Origin: JACQAP01 sp035275265 | GTDB lineage: Bacteria > Pseudomonadota > Gammaproteobacteria > Burkholderiales > JACQAP01 | Assembly (NCBI GenBank): GCA_035275265.1 | Contig: DATENC010000026.1 | Span: forward strand, 124,001-188,000 | Reading direction: 5' to 3' | Length of the DNA stretch: 64,000 nt | Part shown: positions 41,941-50,278 of the stretch, one piece after another | How positions within the stretch are numbered: the first letter of the stretch is position 1 | Layout: each line of letters opens with the position of its first letter | The notes under the pieces: model-generated | Database searches by the model: none | Told to the model about the DNA's origin: nothing | The model's input: the letters and a program-made list of their open reading frames with translations, nothing else | Position numbers and translations under genes: made by a program

Positions 41941-42245
41941 TTCAGCGGGCCCATCACTTTTCCGAGAAAACCGTAGACGGTACGTCCGCCGGCGAGTTCG
42001 ACCAACTCGACGCGACGGTTCTGACCCGGCTCGAACCGGACGGCGGTACCGGACGGAATATTGAGGCGATAGCCATAGGCGCTGTTGCGATCGAACTGCA
42101 ACGCTTCGTTGGTTTCAAAGAAATGGTAGTGCGATCCGACCTGAACGGGACGGTCGCCGCTGTTGATCACCGTGACTGCGACGGTCTTGCGGCCGGCGTT
42201 GAGCTCGATCTCGCCCGGCTGTGATCTGATCTCTCCTGGAATCAT
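41937..42245 (-). CDS. ureB: Urease beta subunit
   Basis: A 102-residue subunit (MIPGEIRSQPGEIELNAGRKTVAVTVINSGDRPVQVGSHYHFFETNEALQFDR), complete and of normal length. It overlaps ureC by four bases and follows ureA by 27 bases. Confidence 0.97.
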   Translation of the reverse strand: MIPGEIRSQPGEIELNAGRKTVAVTVINSGDRPVQVGSHYHFFETNEALQFDRNSAYGYRLNIPSGTAVRFEPGQNRRVELVELAGGRTVYGFLGKVMGPLK

Positions 42246-42272
42246 CGTTGTTCTCTCCGACGTTGGCTGGCA

Positions 42273-42575
42273 TCAAGAAATCGGGTTATGGACGGTGACC
42301 AGCTTGGTCCCGTCAGGGAAAGTCGCTTCCACCTGGATGTCCGGGATCATTTCCGGCACACCCTCCATGACGTCGCCCCGCTTCAGCAGGGTCGTGCCGT
42401 AACTCATCAATTCGGACACGCTCTTGCCGTCGCGCGCGCCTTCGAGAACCCCGGCGGTGACGTAGGCGACTGCCTCGGGGTAGTTCAACTTCAACCCGCG
42501 CGCCTTGCGCCGCTCGGCGAGCAGCGCTGCAGTGAAAATCAGCAACTTGTCCTTCTCCCTGGGTGCCAAATCCAT
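42273..42575 (-). CDS. ureA: Urease gamma subunit
   Basis: A 100-residue subunit (MDLAPREKDKLLIFTAALLAERRKARGLKLNYPEAVA to FPDGTKLVTVHNPIS), normal length and sequence. It lies 46 bases after the patatin gene in the same direction. No promoter stands out in that short gap, so transcription may enter from the patatin gene. Confidence 0.97.
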   Translation of the reverse strand: MDLAPREKDKLLIFTAALLAERRKARGLKLNYPEAVAYVTAGVLEGARDGKSVSELMSYGTTLLKRGDVMEGVPEMIPDIQVEATFPDGTKLVTVHNPIS

Positions 42576-42621
42576 TTTCTTGATCCTCTTCTTCTAAAAG
42601 ATGCCGGGCTTCGCAATATTA

Positions 42622-43788
42622 CTACTGCGTCACCACCGGACGGATGAAGCGCAGAACCTCGTCCCGCCGCAACATCGTATCTTTGTACCCCAGGGCGATC
42701 AGCGCGCGGCAATAGGTCGGCTCGAACAGCAGGTAGCTGGTCAGCGTCGCGCCGCCTGTCCTGGTCGCGCCCAGCCCGCGCAACAGGAAGCGAATCGAAC
42801 GCGGCAATTCGCGCGTATGGCGAGCGGCCATCTTGTCTATTTCCTCGCTCGGCGAAATAACCAGCACGTCGACATCGCGCAACTGCAGATCGTGCCTGGA
42901 TCGTTCCTCCGGAGAAATCAGCCTGATGGTCCGGTTGATGCGCTGCAGGCGCTCGATGTCCACTTCGAGGCTGTCCAGAAAAATACTATTGAGCGCATGG
43001 CCGGCGATCTGTGCCAGCGACGGATAGGCAATGGTCTTTATCCGCTCCGTCTGGTTTCCCGCCTGGCGGCCAGCACCGATGACCATGACCCGGTCGGCGC
43101 CGAGGTGCAGCGCGGGACTGATCGGCGCGATCTGCCGCATCGAACCATCGCCAAAGAATTCGCGGCGCAACGGCACCGCCGGAAACAGAAAAGGCAGAGC
43201 GCTGGATGCCATCAGATGATCGACATCGATCATCTCGGGCACGCCGATCCGGCGTGCCCTTTGCCAACCCGTCAGCCCGGGCACGCCTTGAAAGAAGCTC
43301 ACCGACTGGCCCGAGGTGTAACCCGATGCCGTGACCGACAACGCGTACAGCGCGCCAGACTCGATACTTCGGCGGATGCCGAGAAGGTCCAGGTGGCGGC
43401 GCAGCAGTTGCGCAAGCGGCGCGTTGTCCAGCATCGAAGTCGGATTGTTCTTGCCCAGACCGCCGAGCAGCATCGCGGCAAGCCACTTGCTTCCGGTACC
43501 GATGACACCCAGAACGTCGGAACGATAGACCTGGTCGACATGAAAATACTTCCAGACCAGCATCAGCCGGCGCACCGTCCGTTGGAATTCGGTGGCGCCG
43601 GCAGCCAACACCGCGGCATTGACCGCGCCCGCAGAAGTGCCGCAGATGATCTGAAACGGATTAGGTGCCCCACGCGGCAACATGTGCGACACCGCGCGCA
43701 GGAATCCGACCTGGTAGGCCGCTCGCGCGCCGCCACCGGTCAGGATCAGACCAATTTTGGGTTTTACGCCGGATGTGGATTCGACCAT
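42622..43788 (-). CDS. Patatin-like phospholipase
   Basis: A 388-residue patatin-domain protein. The oxyanion loop GLILTGGGARAAYQVG, nucleophile motif CGTSAGAVNAA (GxSxG) and catalytic Asp in FFGDGSMRQIAP form the Ser-Asp dyad. A C-terminal domain of about 100 residues follows. I start at the ATG at 43788 (MVESTSGVKPKIGLIL); longer open-frame starts would run into the upstream small gene. Patatins hydrolyse membrane lipids or act on granule-associated lipids; no specific substrate is indicated. It is upstream of ureABC in the same direction. Confidence 0.9.
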   Translation of the reverse strand: MVESTSGVKPKIGLILTGGGARAAYQVGFLRAVSHMLPRGAPNPFQIICGTSAGAVNAAVLAAGATEFQRTVRRLMLVWKYFHVDQVYRSDVLGVIGTGSKWLAAMLLGGLGKNNPTSMLDNAPLAQLLRRHLDLLGIRRSIESGALYALSVTASGYTSGQSVSFFQGVPGLTGWQRARRIGVPEMIDVDHLMASSALPFLFPAVPLRREFFGDGSMRQIAPISPALHLGADRVMVIGAGRQAGNQTERIKTIAYPSLAQIAGHALNSIFLDSLEVDIERLQRINRTIRLISPEERSRHDLQLRDVDVLVISPSEEIDKMAARHTRELPRSIRFLLRGLGATRTGGATLTSYLLFEPTYCRALIALGYKDTMLRRDEVLRFIRPVVTQ

Positions 43789-43831
43789 GTGAATGCCGCT
43801 GGCCGGCTGCCGGTCGGTGACGCTCCTGCCG

Positions 43832-44110
43832 TTAGCGCTCCTGCTTCTTGGCTTCGCTTTTCGCCGATTCGACAGTTGGCCGAACCAGTTCGAGCGCATC
43901 GCGCAGCGAGTCCTCGGAGAGTTGATTAAGCGCATGCGCGAGGATATCCGCGACCGCGTAGGTACTCTCGGGCAGGGACTCGCTGTCGAGATTGGCAACA
44001 AACACCGCCGCCGCGCCGGTGGCGCGCAACAGGCTTTGCCGCTCGTTCATGAGCATTTCAATCTCGGAGCGCAGCATCTGGATCTCCTGCGCGTGGTGGT
44101 CGCTGGTCAT
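43832..44110 (-). CDS. Small helical protein of unknown function
   Basis: A 92-residue protein with a heptad-like N-terminal helix (DHHAQEIQMLRSEIEMLMNERQSLLRATGAAAVFVANL) and a charged tail (RPTVESAKSEAKKQER). I do not recognise the family. The ATG at 44110 has a GGGGGGAG ribosome site six bases upstream, which supports a real gene. It precedes the patatin gene by 43 bases in the same direction. Confidence 0.6.
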   Translation of the reverse strand: MTSDHHAQEIQMLRSEIEMLMNERQSLLRATGAAAVFVANLDSESLPESTYAVADILAHALNQLSEDSLRDALELVRPTVESAKSEAKKQER

Positions 44111-44255
44111 GGCACTCCCCCCTTCATGATAAATCCATGATGCCACAAGACTTTTCGCAGAGCCAGAAATCGCTCGGGATCACACTTGTGCACTAGCGCG
44201 GGGCGCGCTATAAACGGCCGGGGCATGTCGTCCTACGGCGATCGAGAGGGACCGC

Positions 44256-44540
44256 TTGCTAACGCTGATCGGAATTCCGCTGCTGGCCGTTTTGTTCGGC
44301 CTGCTGATCGTCGGCTGCTTCAAGCTCGGGTATCGCAACCTTCTGATCGCGACTGGAACACTATGGGTTGCTTATGGCATCTATGAATATCTGATGCAGA
44401 TTCGCGTACTGTGCAGCGGCGAATGCAACATCCGCGTCGATCTTCTGCTGATTTATCCGGTTCTGCTAGCCTTGACCCTGGCTTCGTTGGTGCGATCTAC
44501 GATCGTGCTTTGGCGGCGGCGCAAGCCCCGTCTCGACTGA
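44256..44540 (+). CDS. Small membrane protein, three predicted segments
   Basis: A 94-residue hydrophobic protein with segments at about 4-22, 28-46 and 63-84 and a basic tail (RRRKPRLD). The start is a TTG at 44256 with GAGAGGG five bases upstream. The RVLCSGECNIRVD loop holds two cysteines that may face the periplasm. Family not recognised. Confidence 0.6.
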   Translation: MLTLIGIPLLAVLFGLLIVGCFKLGYRNLLIATGTLWVAYGIYEYLMQIRVLCSGECNIRVDLLLIYPVLLALTLASLVRSTIVLWRRRKPRLD

Positions 44541-44554
44541 ACAGCGGCGCCGTA

Positions 44555-44785
44555 TCAATGGCCCGGAATAACGATCTCGATATGCTGACGGCTCACGTTG
44601 AGAAATAGCGTATGCATGACGTGCCGGCCCTCGAGCTCCCAGATATCGGCGTCGGTGACGGCAATGAATTCTTTCGACTCGACTAGATAGTCGGTTACCC
44701 GCGCACCCAGCGTCAATTCGATGTACCCCTTGACCCGGTAGGTTCCGGTCAGGATGCTCACCTTGGTCTTGCTCTCGCCAGCCAT
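44555..44785 (-). CDS. Small conserved protein, DUF6812-like
   Basis: A 76-residue beta-rich protein (KVSILTGTYRVKGYIELTLGARVTDYLVESKEFIAVTDADIWEL then MHTLFLNVSRQHIEIVIP). The pattern fits small DUF6812-type proteins, as I recall; no function is known. The ATG at 44785 has GGAGGG seven bases upstream. It converges with the small membrane-protein gene and is divergent from the DUF6607 gene. Confidence 0.6.
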   Translation of the reverse strand: MAGESKTKVSILTGTYRVKGYIELTLGARVTDYLVESKEFIAVTDADIWELEGRHVMHTLFLNVSRQHIEIVIPGH

Positions 44786-44937
44786 TGGACACCCTCCTCG
44801 ATCAGTCTCCAGTTTTCGGGCACGGGAACGGATTCGAGTTCGAATATTTACGCAAGTGTGCCCGTTTGACAACGGCGTCTGTTGCCTCCCCTCATTCATC
44901 TACAATCTATGCGTCTTCCGCAACGTTGAAAATCATC

Positions 44938-46077
44938 ATGCTGCGAAAAACATCACTCCTTCTGCTCCTCGTGTTGTTGCCTCTCGCCGCGCAACCGGGC
45001 GAACCCGGCGAGGTTGACCGTTCCGCCGCAGACTGGTTTATTTTTGCCTGGCCCATGGGCGAGCGCGCGCTCAAGCCTCGCGGCGCCAGCACCCGCGGTG
45101 CCCCGGTTGTTCTCGACCGCGCGCCTGCAGAAGGTTGGAAGCGGCTGCGCGAGCCCGGACTGAGCACGCTGGAGCGCGACCGCCGCGCCATCCTCGCGAT
45201 GGCCGGCCCCTATCGGGTCAATTTCGATTTCCTGGAGGTGCTGCGATTCGATCCGGCGCTGAAACCGGATGCGCCATACCAGAGCTGGGGCACGGAATAC
45301 GTGTTCGTCGCCGAAGACCGCGATGACTTCATCGCTTTGCAGCACATTCTGGTGATGCGCGTGCAGATGGAGGGCGGCGGCCGCAGCCAGCCGATCGTCA
45401 TGCGCCATTGGCGCCAGGAATGGCGTTACCAGGCAGACGCCCTGCTGGCCTACGAAGGTCGCAACACCTGGGCGCGAAGGCCGGTCCCCGCGCAGCAGCG
45501 CGAAGGTGCGTGGGTTCAGAGCGTGTACCAGGTCGACGATTCTCCGCGTTACGCGGCGCGTGGACGCTGGCAACACAACGACAGCCATTCCACGTGGATC
45601 AGTGACGAGACCTGGCGGCCGCTGCCGCGCCGCGAGTGGAGCGTGCGCAAGGACTATCACGTGCTGGCCGGGAGCAACCGCCACACCATCACGCCAGACG
45701 GCTGGGTGCAGGAAGAGAACAACCTCAAGCTCGCGTTGGACAACAACGGCAAAGCGCGTGCCGAAATGCCCTATCTGGCGCGCGAATATGGAATCGCGCG
45801 CTACCAGCGCATCAGGGACTATGACTTCAGCGCCGGACAGAATTACTTTGCGAGCACTGAACCTTTCTGGGCTGAAGTGCGCGCCGCCTGGCGCGAAATC
45901 GTACAGCGCGAGGCACGCTTCACGCTCAGGGCCCCGGTCGACCAGGGTAACTTGTTCGAACCGTTTTTCGAGTACGCGCAGGAACTGGCCGAAGGCAAAA
46001 GCTTCGATCGTGCCGACGCACGCGCCTTCATCGAACGTACGCTGCGCGATACTTATCTCGCAAAAGCCCGGGACTGA
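44938..46077 (+). CDS. Secreted DUF6607-family protein
   Basis: A 379-residue protein with a clear signal peptide (MLRKTSLLLLLVLLPLAAQPG). The mature part is rich in aromatic and charged residues (RHWRQEWRYQADALLAYEGRNTWARR; NRHTITPDGWVQEENNLKLAL), consistent with the DUF6607 family, whose role is unknown. The ATG at 44938 is chosen because it begins the signal peptide; longer in-frame starts would place it internally. Confidence 0.7.
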   Translation: MLRKTSLLLLLVLLPLAAQPGEPGEVDRSAADWFIFAWPMGERALKPRGASTRGAPVVLDRAPAEGWKRLREPGLSTLERDRRAILAMAGPYRVNFDFLEVLRFDPALKPDAPYQSWGTEYVFVAEDRDDFIALQHILVMRVQMEGGGRSQPIVMRHWRQEWRYQADALLAYEGRNTWARRPVPAQQREGAWVQSVYQVDDSPRYAARGRWQHNDSHSTWISDETWRPLPRREWSVRKDYHVLAGSNRHTITPDGWVQEENNLKLALDNNGKARAEMPYLAREYGIARYQRIRDYDFSAGQNYFASTEPFWAEVRAAWREIVQREARFTLRAPVDQGNLFEPFFEYAQELAEGKSFDRADARAFIERTLRDTYLAKARD

Positions 46078-46080
46078 GAA

Positions 46081-46297
46081 ACCGCAAGACGGAACTTGCC
46101 GGGGTCTTTCCGGTAACGGCCCTGATGAGGCCGAGCGAGGCGGGAAGGTCTGGACTTGCCGGTCTTGCGGGCGCATGCTCTTGCCCAGTCCGGCGAGGCG
46201 TTGGTCTATGACGGTGCCATCATTGCGGCTTGAAGTGGCTGCGCAATGCGGCCGGGCGAGAAACAACAAATAAATCCAACACCGAAGGGGAGAAGCC
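46081..46297 (+). promoter_or_regulatory. Possibly structured leader of the permease gene
   Basis: The 220-base gap before the permease can form GGACT (near 46151) with AGTCC (near 46190) around a GGGC/GCCC inner stem. A purine-rich ribosome site, AAGGGGAGAAG, precedes the ATG. I tried guanidine-type and purine riboswitch patterns by eye and none fits. It is reported as unexplained. Confidence 0.3.
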
Positions 46298-47833
46298 ATG
46301 AGTGCTGCTGGATCTGCTGCAAGCCCGCGCTGGTGGGTGCCGGGAGATTGGAACGGGTTCTTCGGTCTTTTCACCAATGTTCTGCTCAATGTCATCGTCC
46401 TGACCACGCTGTGCCTTTACGTGGTGCAACTCCCGCCCGACACGGTCTATGGGCGCGTGCTTCCCGCGCTGGGCATCGCGCTGCCGATCGGCAATTTGTT
46501 TTACGCCTACCTTGCCTATCAACTGGCGAAGAAAGAGGGCCGTTCCGACGTCACGGCAATGCCCTACGGGCCGAGCGTTCCGCACATGTTCATCGTGGTG
46601 CTGGTGGTCATGCTGCCCACGTACCTCGCCACCAAGGATGCGATGCTCGCCTATGCAGCGGGGCTGGCGTGGTGCTTCATCATCGGCGTGATCGTGTTGC
46701 TGGGTTGTTTCGTCGGACCGTGGATCCGCAGGATGACGCCTCGCGCGGCGATGCTCGGCACGCTGGCCGGCATCTCGATTGCCTTCATCTCGATGCGCCC
46801 GGCCTTCCAGATGTGGGAAGTGCCGTGGATCGGCTTCATCTGTTTTGCCATCGTGCTGATCGCCTGGACCGCGAACATCCGCCTGCCCGGCGGAATTCCA
46901 GGCGGCCTCGCGGCGGTGATTGTCGGCGCTGCTATCGGCTGGCTCGCGGCCGCGTTCGGCTGGAGCGACTACATGAAGGGCGCCGAAGTCGGCAAGGCGT
47001 TCGCGCAATTCGGACTTCACCTGCCGTGGTTCTCGGGAGACGTTTTCCGGGGCCTGGCGACGATCGGGCCATTGCTGGCTACGGCCATTCCGCTGGGCAT
47101 CTACAACTTCACGGAGGCGATGAACAACGTTGAGAGCGCGTCCGCGGCGGGAGACAACTACAACCTGCGCAAGATCCTCGCAGCAGACGGTATCGGGGCG
47201 ATCGTGGGTTCGATGTTGGGAAGTCCTTTTCCGCCGGCGGTCTACATCGGTCATCCGGGTTGGAAATCGGTGGGCGGCCGCATCGGTTATTCGCTCGCGA
47301 CGGGTGTGGCGATTGCGCTGGTGTGTTTCCTCGGCCTTACCGCGCTGCTGCTCAATTTGATTCCGCTGGTGGCGATCCTGCCGATTCTGCTTTACATCGG
47401 CTTGGTCATCGGTGCGCAGGCGTTTCAGGCAAGCCCCGCCAAACATGCGCCGGCGGTTGTGCTGGCGATCATTCCCAACATCGCCGAGTGGGCCAAGATC
47501 AATATCGACGGCGCGCTCGGCGCGGCCGGCACCAGCGCCGACAAGGTCGGCATGGCAGCGCTTGGGCAGGTGGGCGTGGTCTATCAGGGTTTGGCGGTGC
47601 TCGGCAGCGGGTCGGTGCTTGCAGGTATGGTGCTCGGAGCGATGGCGGCCTTCATCATCGATCGCAAACTCACCCACGCCGCGGTCACAGCTTTCATCGG
47701 CGCGGCGCTCGCCTTCGTCGGCCTGATACATGGGCCGGCGCTGGGCTGGATGGTTTCGCCGTTGGTATCGCTCGGTTACGTCATGTTCGGCGCGCTCTGC
47801 CTGGCGATGTCGCGCCAGACCTCAACCGCGTAG
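46298..47833 (+). CDS. NCS2-like xanthine/uracil-type permease
   Basis: A 511-residue transporter with about 12-14 membrane segments (WWVPGDWNGFFGLFTNVLLNVIVLTTLCLY start; ATAIPLGIYNFTEAMNNVESASAAGDNY in the middle). The second segment resembles the conserved NFTEAMxNxESAxAAGDxY block of the nucleobase-cation symporter 2 / AzgA-like group. The substrate could be a nucleobase or, given the neighbours, a ureide such as biuret. It converges with the carbamate kinase gene and is therefore not in that operon. Confidence 0.7.
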   Translation: MSAAGSAASPRWWVPGDWNGFFGLFTNVLLNVIVLTTLCLYVVQLPPDTVYGRVLPALGIALPIGNLFYAYLAYQLAKKEGRSDVTAMPYGPSVPHMFIVVLVVMLPTYLATKDAMLAYAAGLAWCFIIGVIVLLGCFVGPWIRRMTPRAAMLGTLAGISIAFISMRPAFQMWEVPWIGFICFAIVLIAWTANIRLPGGIPGGLAAVIVGAAIGWLAAAFGWSDYMKGAEVGKAFAQFGLHLPWFSGDVFRGLATIGPLLATAIPLGIYNFTEAMNNVESASAAGDNYNLRKILAADGIGAIVGSMLGSPFPPAVYIGHPGWKSVGGRIGYSLATGVAIALVCFLGLTALLLNLIPLVAILPILLYIGLVIGAQAFQASPAKHAPAVVLAIIPNIAEWAKINIDGALGAAGTSADKVGMAALGQVGVVYQGLAVLGSGSVLAGMVLGAMAAFIIDRKLTHAAVTAFIGAALAFVGLIHGPALGWMVSPLVSLGYVMFGALCLAMSRQTSTA

Positions 47834-47861
47834 ACAGAAGCCGTAGCAGGTTTTCCGGCGC

Positions 47862-48815
47862 TCAGGCAGGCACGATGTGCGTGCCTGTGGCGCCGGATAG
47901 CGCACGGCCGAGATTGGGCGGATTGGTGATCAGCGCGCGCGTGCCGCCGCCTTCCAGAAACGAAATGATCGCCTCGATCTTCGGACCCATGCTCCCCTTG
48001 GGGAACTGGCCGTCGGCAAAATACTTGCGCACGTCCGCCAGTGTTATCCGTTCGAGCCAGCGCTGGGTCGGCTTGCCGAAGTCGACCGCCACTTTCTCGA
48101 CGCCGGTGGAAACCACGAAAAGTTCAGCGCCAAGGTCGCGTGCCAGAAGGCTGGAAGCGAAATCCTTGTCGATTACTGCCTCGAGCCCCTGCAGGTCGCC
48201 TTGCGCGTCGCGCAGCACCGGAATGCCCCCGCCGCCGCAGGCGATCACGATGTAGCCGAGGTCGATAAGCGCCTCGATGATGTCGCGCTCGATGATTTGC
48301 TTCGGCATCGGCGACGCCACCACGCGCCGCCAGCCGCGGCCCGCGTCTTCCTTCACCACCCAGCCGAAATCCTCCGCCAGCGACTTGGCCACGTCCTCGG
48401 TCATGTGCGCGCCGATCGGTTTGGTCGGATTGCGAAACGCCGGGTCGCCCGGATCCACCAGCACCTGGGTGACGATGGCCACCACTTTGCGCTTGAGCTT
48501 GCGGCGCTGAAACTCGTTGTAAAGCGCGCGCTGAAACATGTAACCGATCGCACCCTGGGTATCGGCATCGGCATAGTCCACCGGCACCTCGGGCACCATG
48601 CCTTTCGCGATTCCCGAGCGGCGCAGGATGAAGCCCACCTGCGGGCCGTTGCCGTGCGTGAGGACCACAGTCCAGCCGGCTTCGACCATGTCCGCCACGT
48701 AGTGCGACGTCATCGTGGCCGCCTTCACCTGGTCGGGAATCGACTGATGCTGGTCGTCCACGATCAGCGAATTGCCGCCGACCGCAACGACCGCCGTGTG
48801 CTCGCGCTTGGGCAT
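47862..48815 (-). CDS. Carbamate kinase
   Basis: A 317-residue amino-acid-kinase-family protein: AVVAVGGNSLIVDD start, LTHGNGPQVGF phosphate loop, VIACGGGGIPV and AVIDKDFASSLLA, all typical of carbamate kinase. It turns carbamoyl phosphate and ADP into ATP plus carbamate. It is the last gene of a minus-strand cluster with DUF1116, FdrA and DUF2877 proteins. In E. coli the same combination (AllK with AllFGH) recovers ATP from oxalurate breakdown. No arginine deiminase genes are near. Confidence 0.93.
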   Translation of the reverse strand: MPKREHTAVVAVGGNSLIVDDQHQSIPDQVKAATMTSHYVADMVEAGWTVVLTHGNGPQVGFILRRSGIAKGMVPEVPVDYADADTQGAIGYMFQRALYNEFQRRKLKRKVVAIVTQVLVDPGDPAFRNPTKPIGAHMTEDVAKSLAEDFGWVVKEDAGRGWRRVVASPMPKQIIERDIIEALIDLGYIVIACGGGGIPVLRDAQGDLQGLEAVIDKDFASSLLARDLGAELFVVSTGVEKVAVDFGKPTQRWLERITLADVRKYFADGQFPKGSMGPKIEAIISFLEGGGTRALITNPPNLGRALSGATGTHIVPA

Positions 48816-48826
48816 CGCAATCTCCT

Positions 48827-50266
48827 CTATGCGGGGGTGGAGCGGATGCCGTCGGGAATGTCGACGCCGACCCGGGACGCCAGCACGATGATGGCCCTTG
48901 TGAAGCATTCGAGCGGGGCGCGCGTAATGCCAGCGCCGATCTGACCGACTCCGGCTTCCTTGTGTGCAATGCCGGTGTTGATGATCGGCATGATGTTGGT
49001 GTCGAGTACGCGCCGGGCATCGATGCCGGCGGGCGTGCCGCTGAAATTCATTGCCGGCAGCGTGAATGCGCTGTTGCGTCCCAGCGTGATCTGCCGCATT
49101 TCGCGCGTATTGGCGATGGCGTCCTGCGGAGTGCCGCCGACGAACTGGACAATGGCGGGGGCCGTGGCCATGGCGAAGCCGCCGAGACCGGCGGTCTCGG
49201 TAATCGAGCTGTCGCCCATGTCCGGCGCCGCATGCTCCGGTCCGTAACTCGGGAAGTACAGTCCGCCTACCACTGGAGACGGCGCTTCGAACCATTGTTC
49301 GCCGGTTCCCGAAAGGCGGATGCCGAAGCGCACGCCGTTGCGCGACATCGCGGTGACCAGACTGCTGCCAGGCACGCCGTGCGCTGCGTCGAGCATGGAC
49401 TTGCACGCCGCCATCGACAAATTCAGGAAGAAGTGATCATTGCCGGCTATGAATGTCACTGCATCGGCGATTGCCGCTGCGTCGAAGCCGGAGTGCAGTG
49501 CCGCCGGCACGATCTTCTTGAGGAACAACGACGATGCGGCGGCGTTGCGGTTGTGGACTTCGTCACCCATCTGCAACGCCTGCGCGATAAGCGGCCTGAG
49601 TTCCATCGGACCGAGCTTCGCCAGCGCCGCGGAGAGCGCCGGCGCAAGCACCTGCGTCATCCATTGGAGGCGCTTGATCACTTCCGCAGAATTGGCGCCG
49701 AAGCGCAGCACCTTGCCGAGGCCTTCGTTCAGGTTGGAGAACGCGCGATTCTTGCCTGCCGCGTTCTCTATGATCCATACCGGCATCGACGGGCTGATGA
49801 TCCCCGCCATCGGCCCCACCGCGGAGTGATGATGCGCGGGCTCGAAAGTGATGCTGCCGCCACCAGCCATTCGCCAGGCTGCGTCAATGTCTCTCGCCCA
49901 GCCTTCGTAAAGAATCGCACCGATCACCGCCCCCTGCATCGGCCCGCACATTTCCTTCCAGGCGATCGGCGGTCCGGCATGCAGGATCATGCGATCGCCC
50001 ATGCCCGGCAAGTGTTCGCGGGCCACGCCGACTCCGGCAAGCACCGGCTGCGCGGCGAGAAAGGCCGCGTACGCTTTCTCGTTGGCGCTATCCACGGCCG
50101 GGTGATTGATCAGTTGCGCGAGGCTCCAGCCAGCAGCACGGTTGCCCCCGGCGGGCGGAGTCCAGTCCAGTTGTACCGCCTTGCCCCCAGCCGCCACGAT
50201 GGAATCGGCGAACGACTGCAATCCGATGTTGATCAGTGGCTGGTTGTCCTGGAACAGCTTGCTCAT
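48827..50266 (-). CDS. DUF1116 protein (YlbE/AllG type)
   Basis: A 479-residue protein of the DUF1116 family (ELFQDNQPLINIGLQSFADS-like start: KLFQDNQPLINIGL; HHHSAVGPMAGIISPSMPVWIIENAAGKNRAFSNLNEGLGKVLRFGA in the middle). In E. coli this protein with FdrA and YlbF has been reported to form oxamate carbamoyltransferase. It lies 11 bases upstream of the carbamate kinase gene and 12 bases after fdrA. The ureide used here is not known. Confidence 0.85.
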   Translation of the reverse strand: MSKLFQDNQPLINIGLQSFADSIVAAGGKAVQLDWTPPAGGNRAAGWSLAQLINHPAVDSANEKAYAAFLAAQPVLAGVGVAREHLPGMGDRMILHAGPPIAWKEMCGPMQGAVIGAILYEGWARDIDAAWRMAGGGSITFEPAHHHSAVGPMAGIISPSMPVWIIENAAGKNRAFSNLNEGLGKVLRFGANSAEVIKRLQWMTQVLAPALSAALAKLGPMELRPLIAQALQMGDEVHNRNAAASSLFLKKIVPAALHSGFDAAAIADAVTFIAGNDHFFLNLSMAACKSMLDAAHGVPGSSLVTAMSRNGVRFGIRLSGTGEQWFEAPSPVVGGLYFPSYGPEHAAPDMGDSSITETAGLGGFAMATAPAIVQFVGGTPQDAIANTREMRQITLGRNSAFTLPAMNFSGTPAGIDARRVLDTNIMPIINTGIAHKEAGVGQIGAGITRAPLECFTRAIIVLASRVGVDIPDGIRSTPA

Positions 50267-50278
50267 TGCGTCCGCTTT

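Noticed and set aside
46120..46160. CTGATGAGG...GGAAGG resembling a hammerhead ribozyme core
   Set aside because: The GAAA strand, the closing pair of stem II and the flanking stems do not fit the required core; chance match.
46236..46251. TGGC-TGCGCAA-TGC as a sigma-54 promoter for the permease gene
   Set aside because: The spacing between GG and GC is one base short, which normally abolishes sigma-54 recognition.
46081..46297. Guanidine (ykkC-type) riboswitch before the permease gene
   Set aside because: ACGG words occur, but they do not sit in properly closed tetraloops and the conserved ykkC-I segments are missing.
46220..47731. A 503-codon minus-strand open frame opposite the permease gene
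   Set aside because: Composition (Asp/Arg/His-rich) is typical of antisense of a membrane-protein gene; the permease on the plus strand has a ribosome site and membrane segments.
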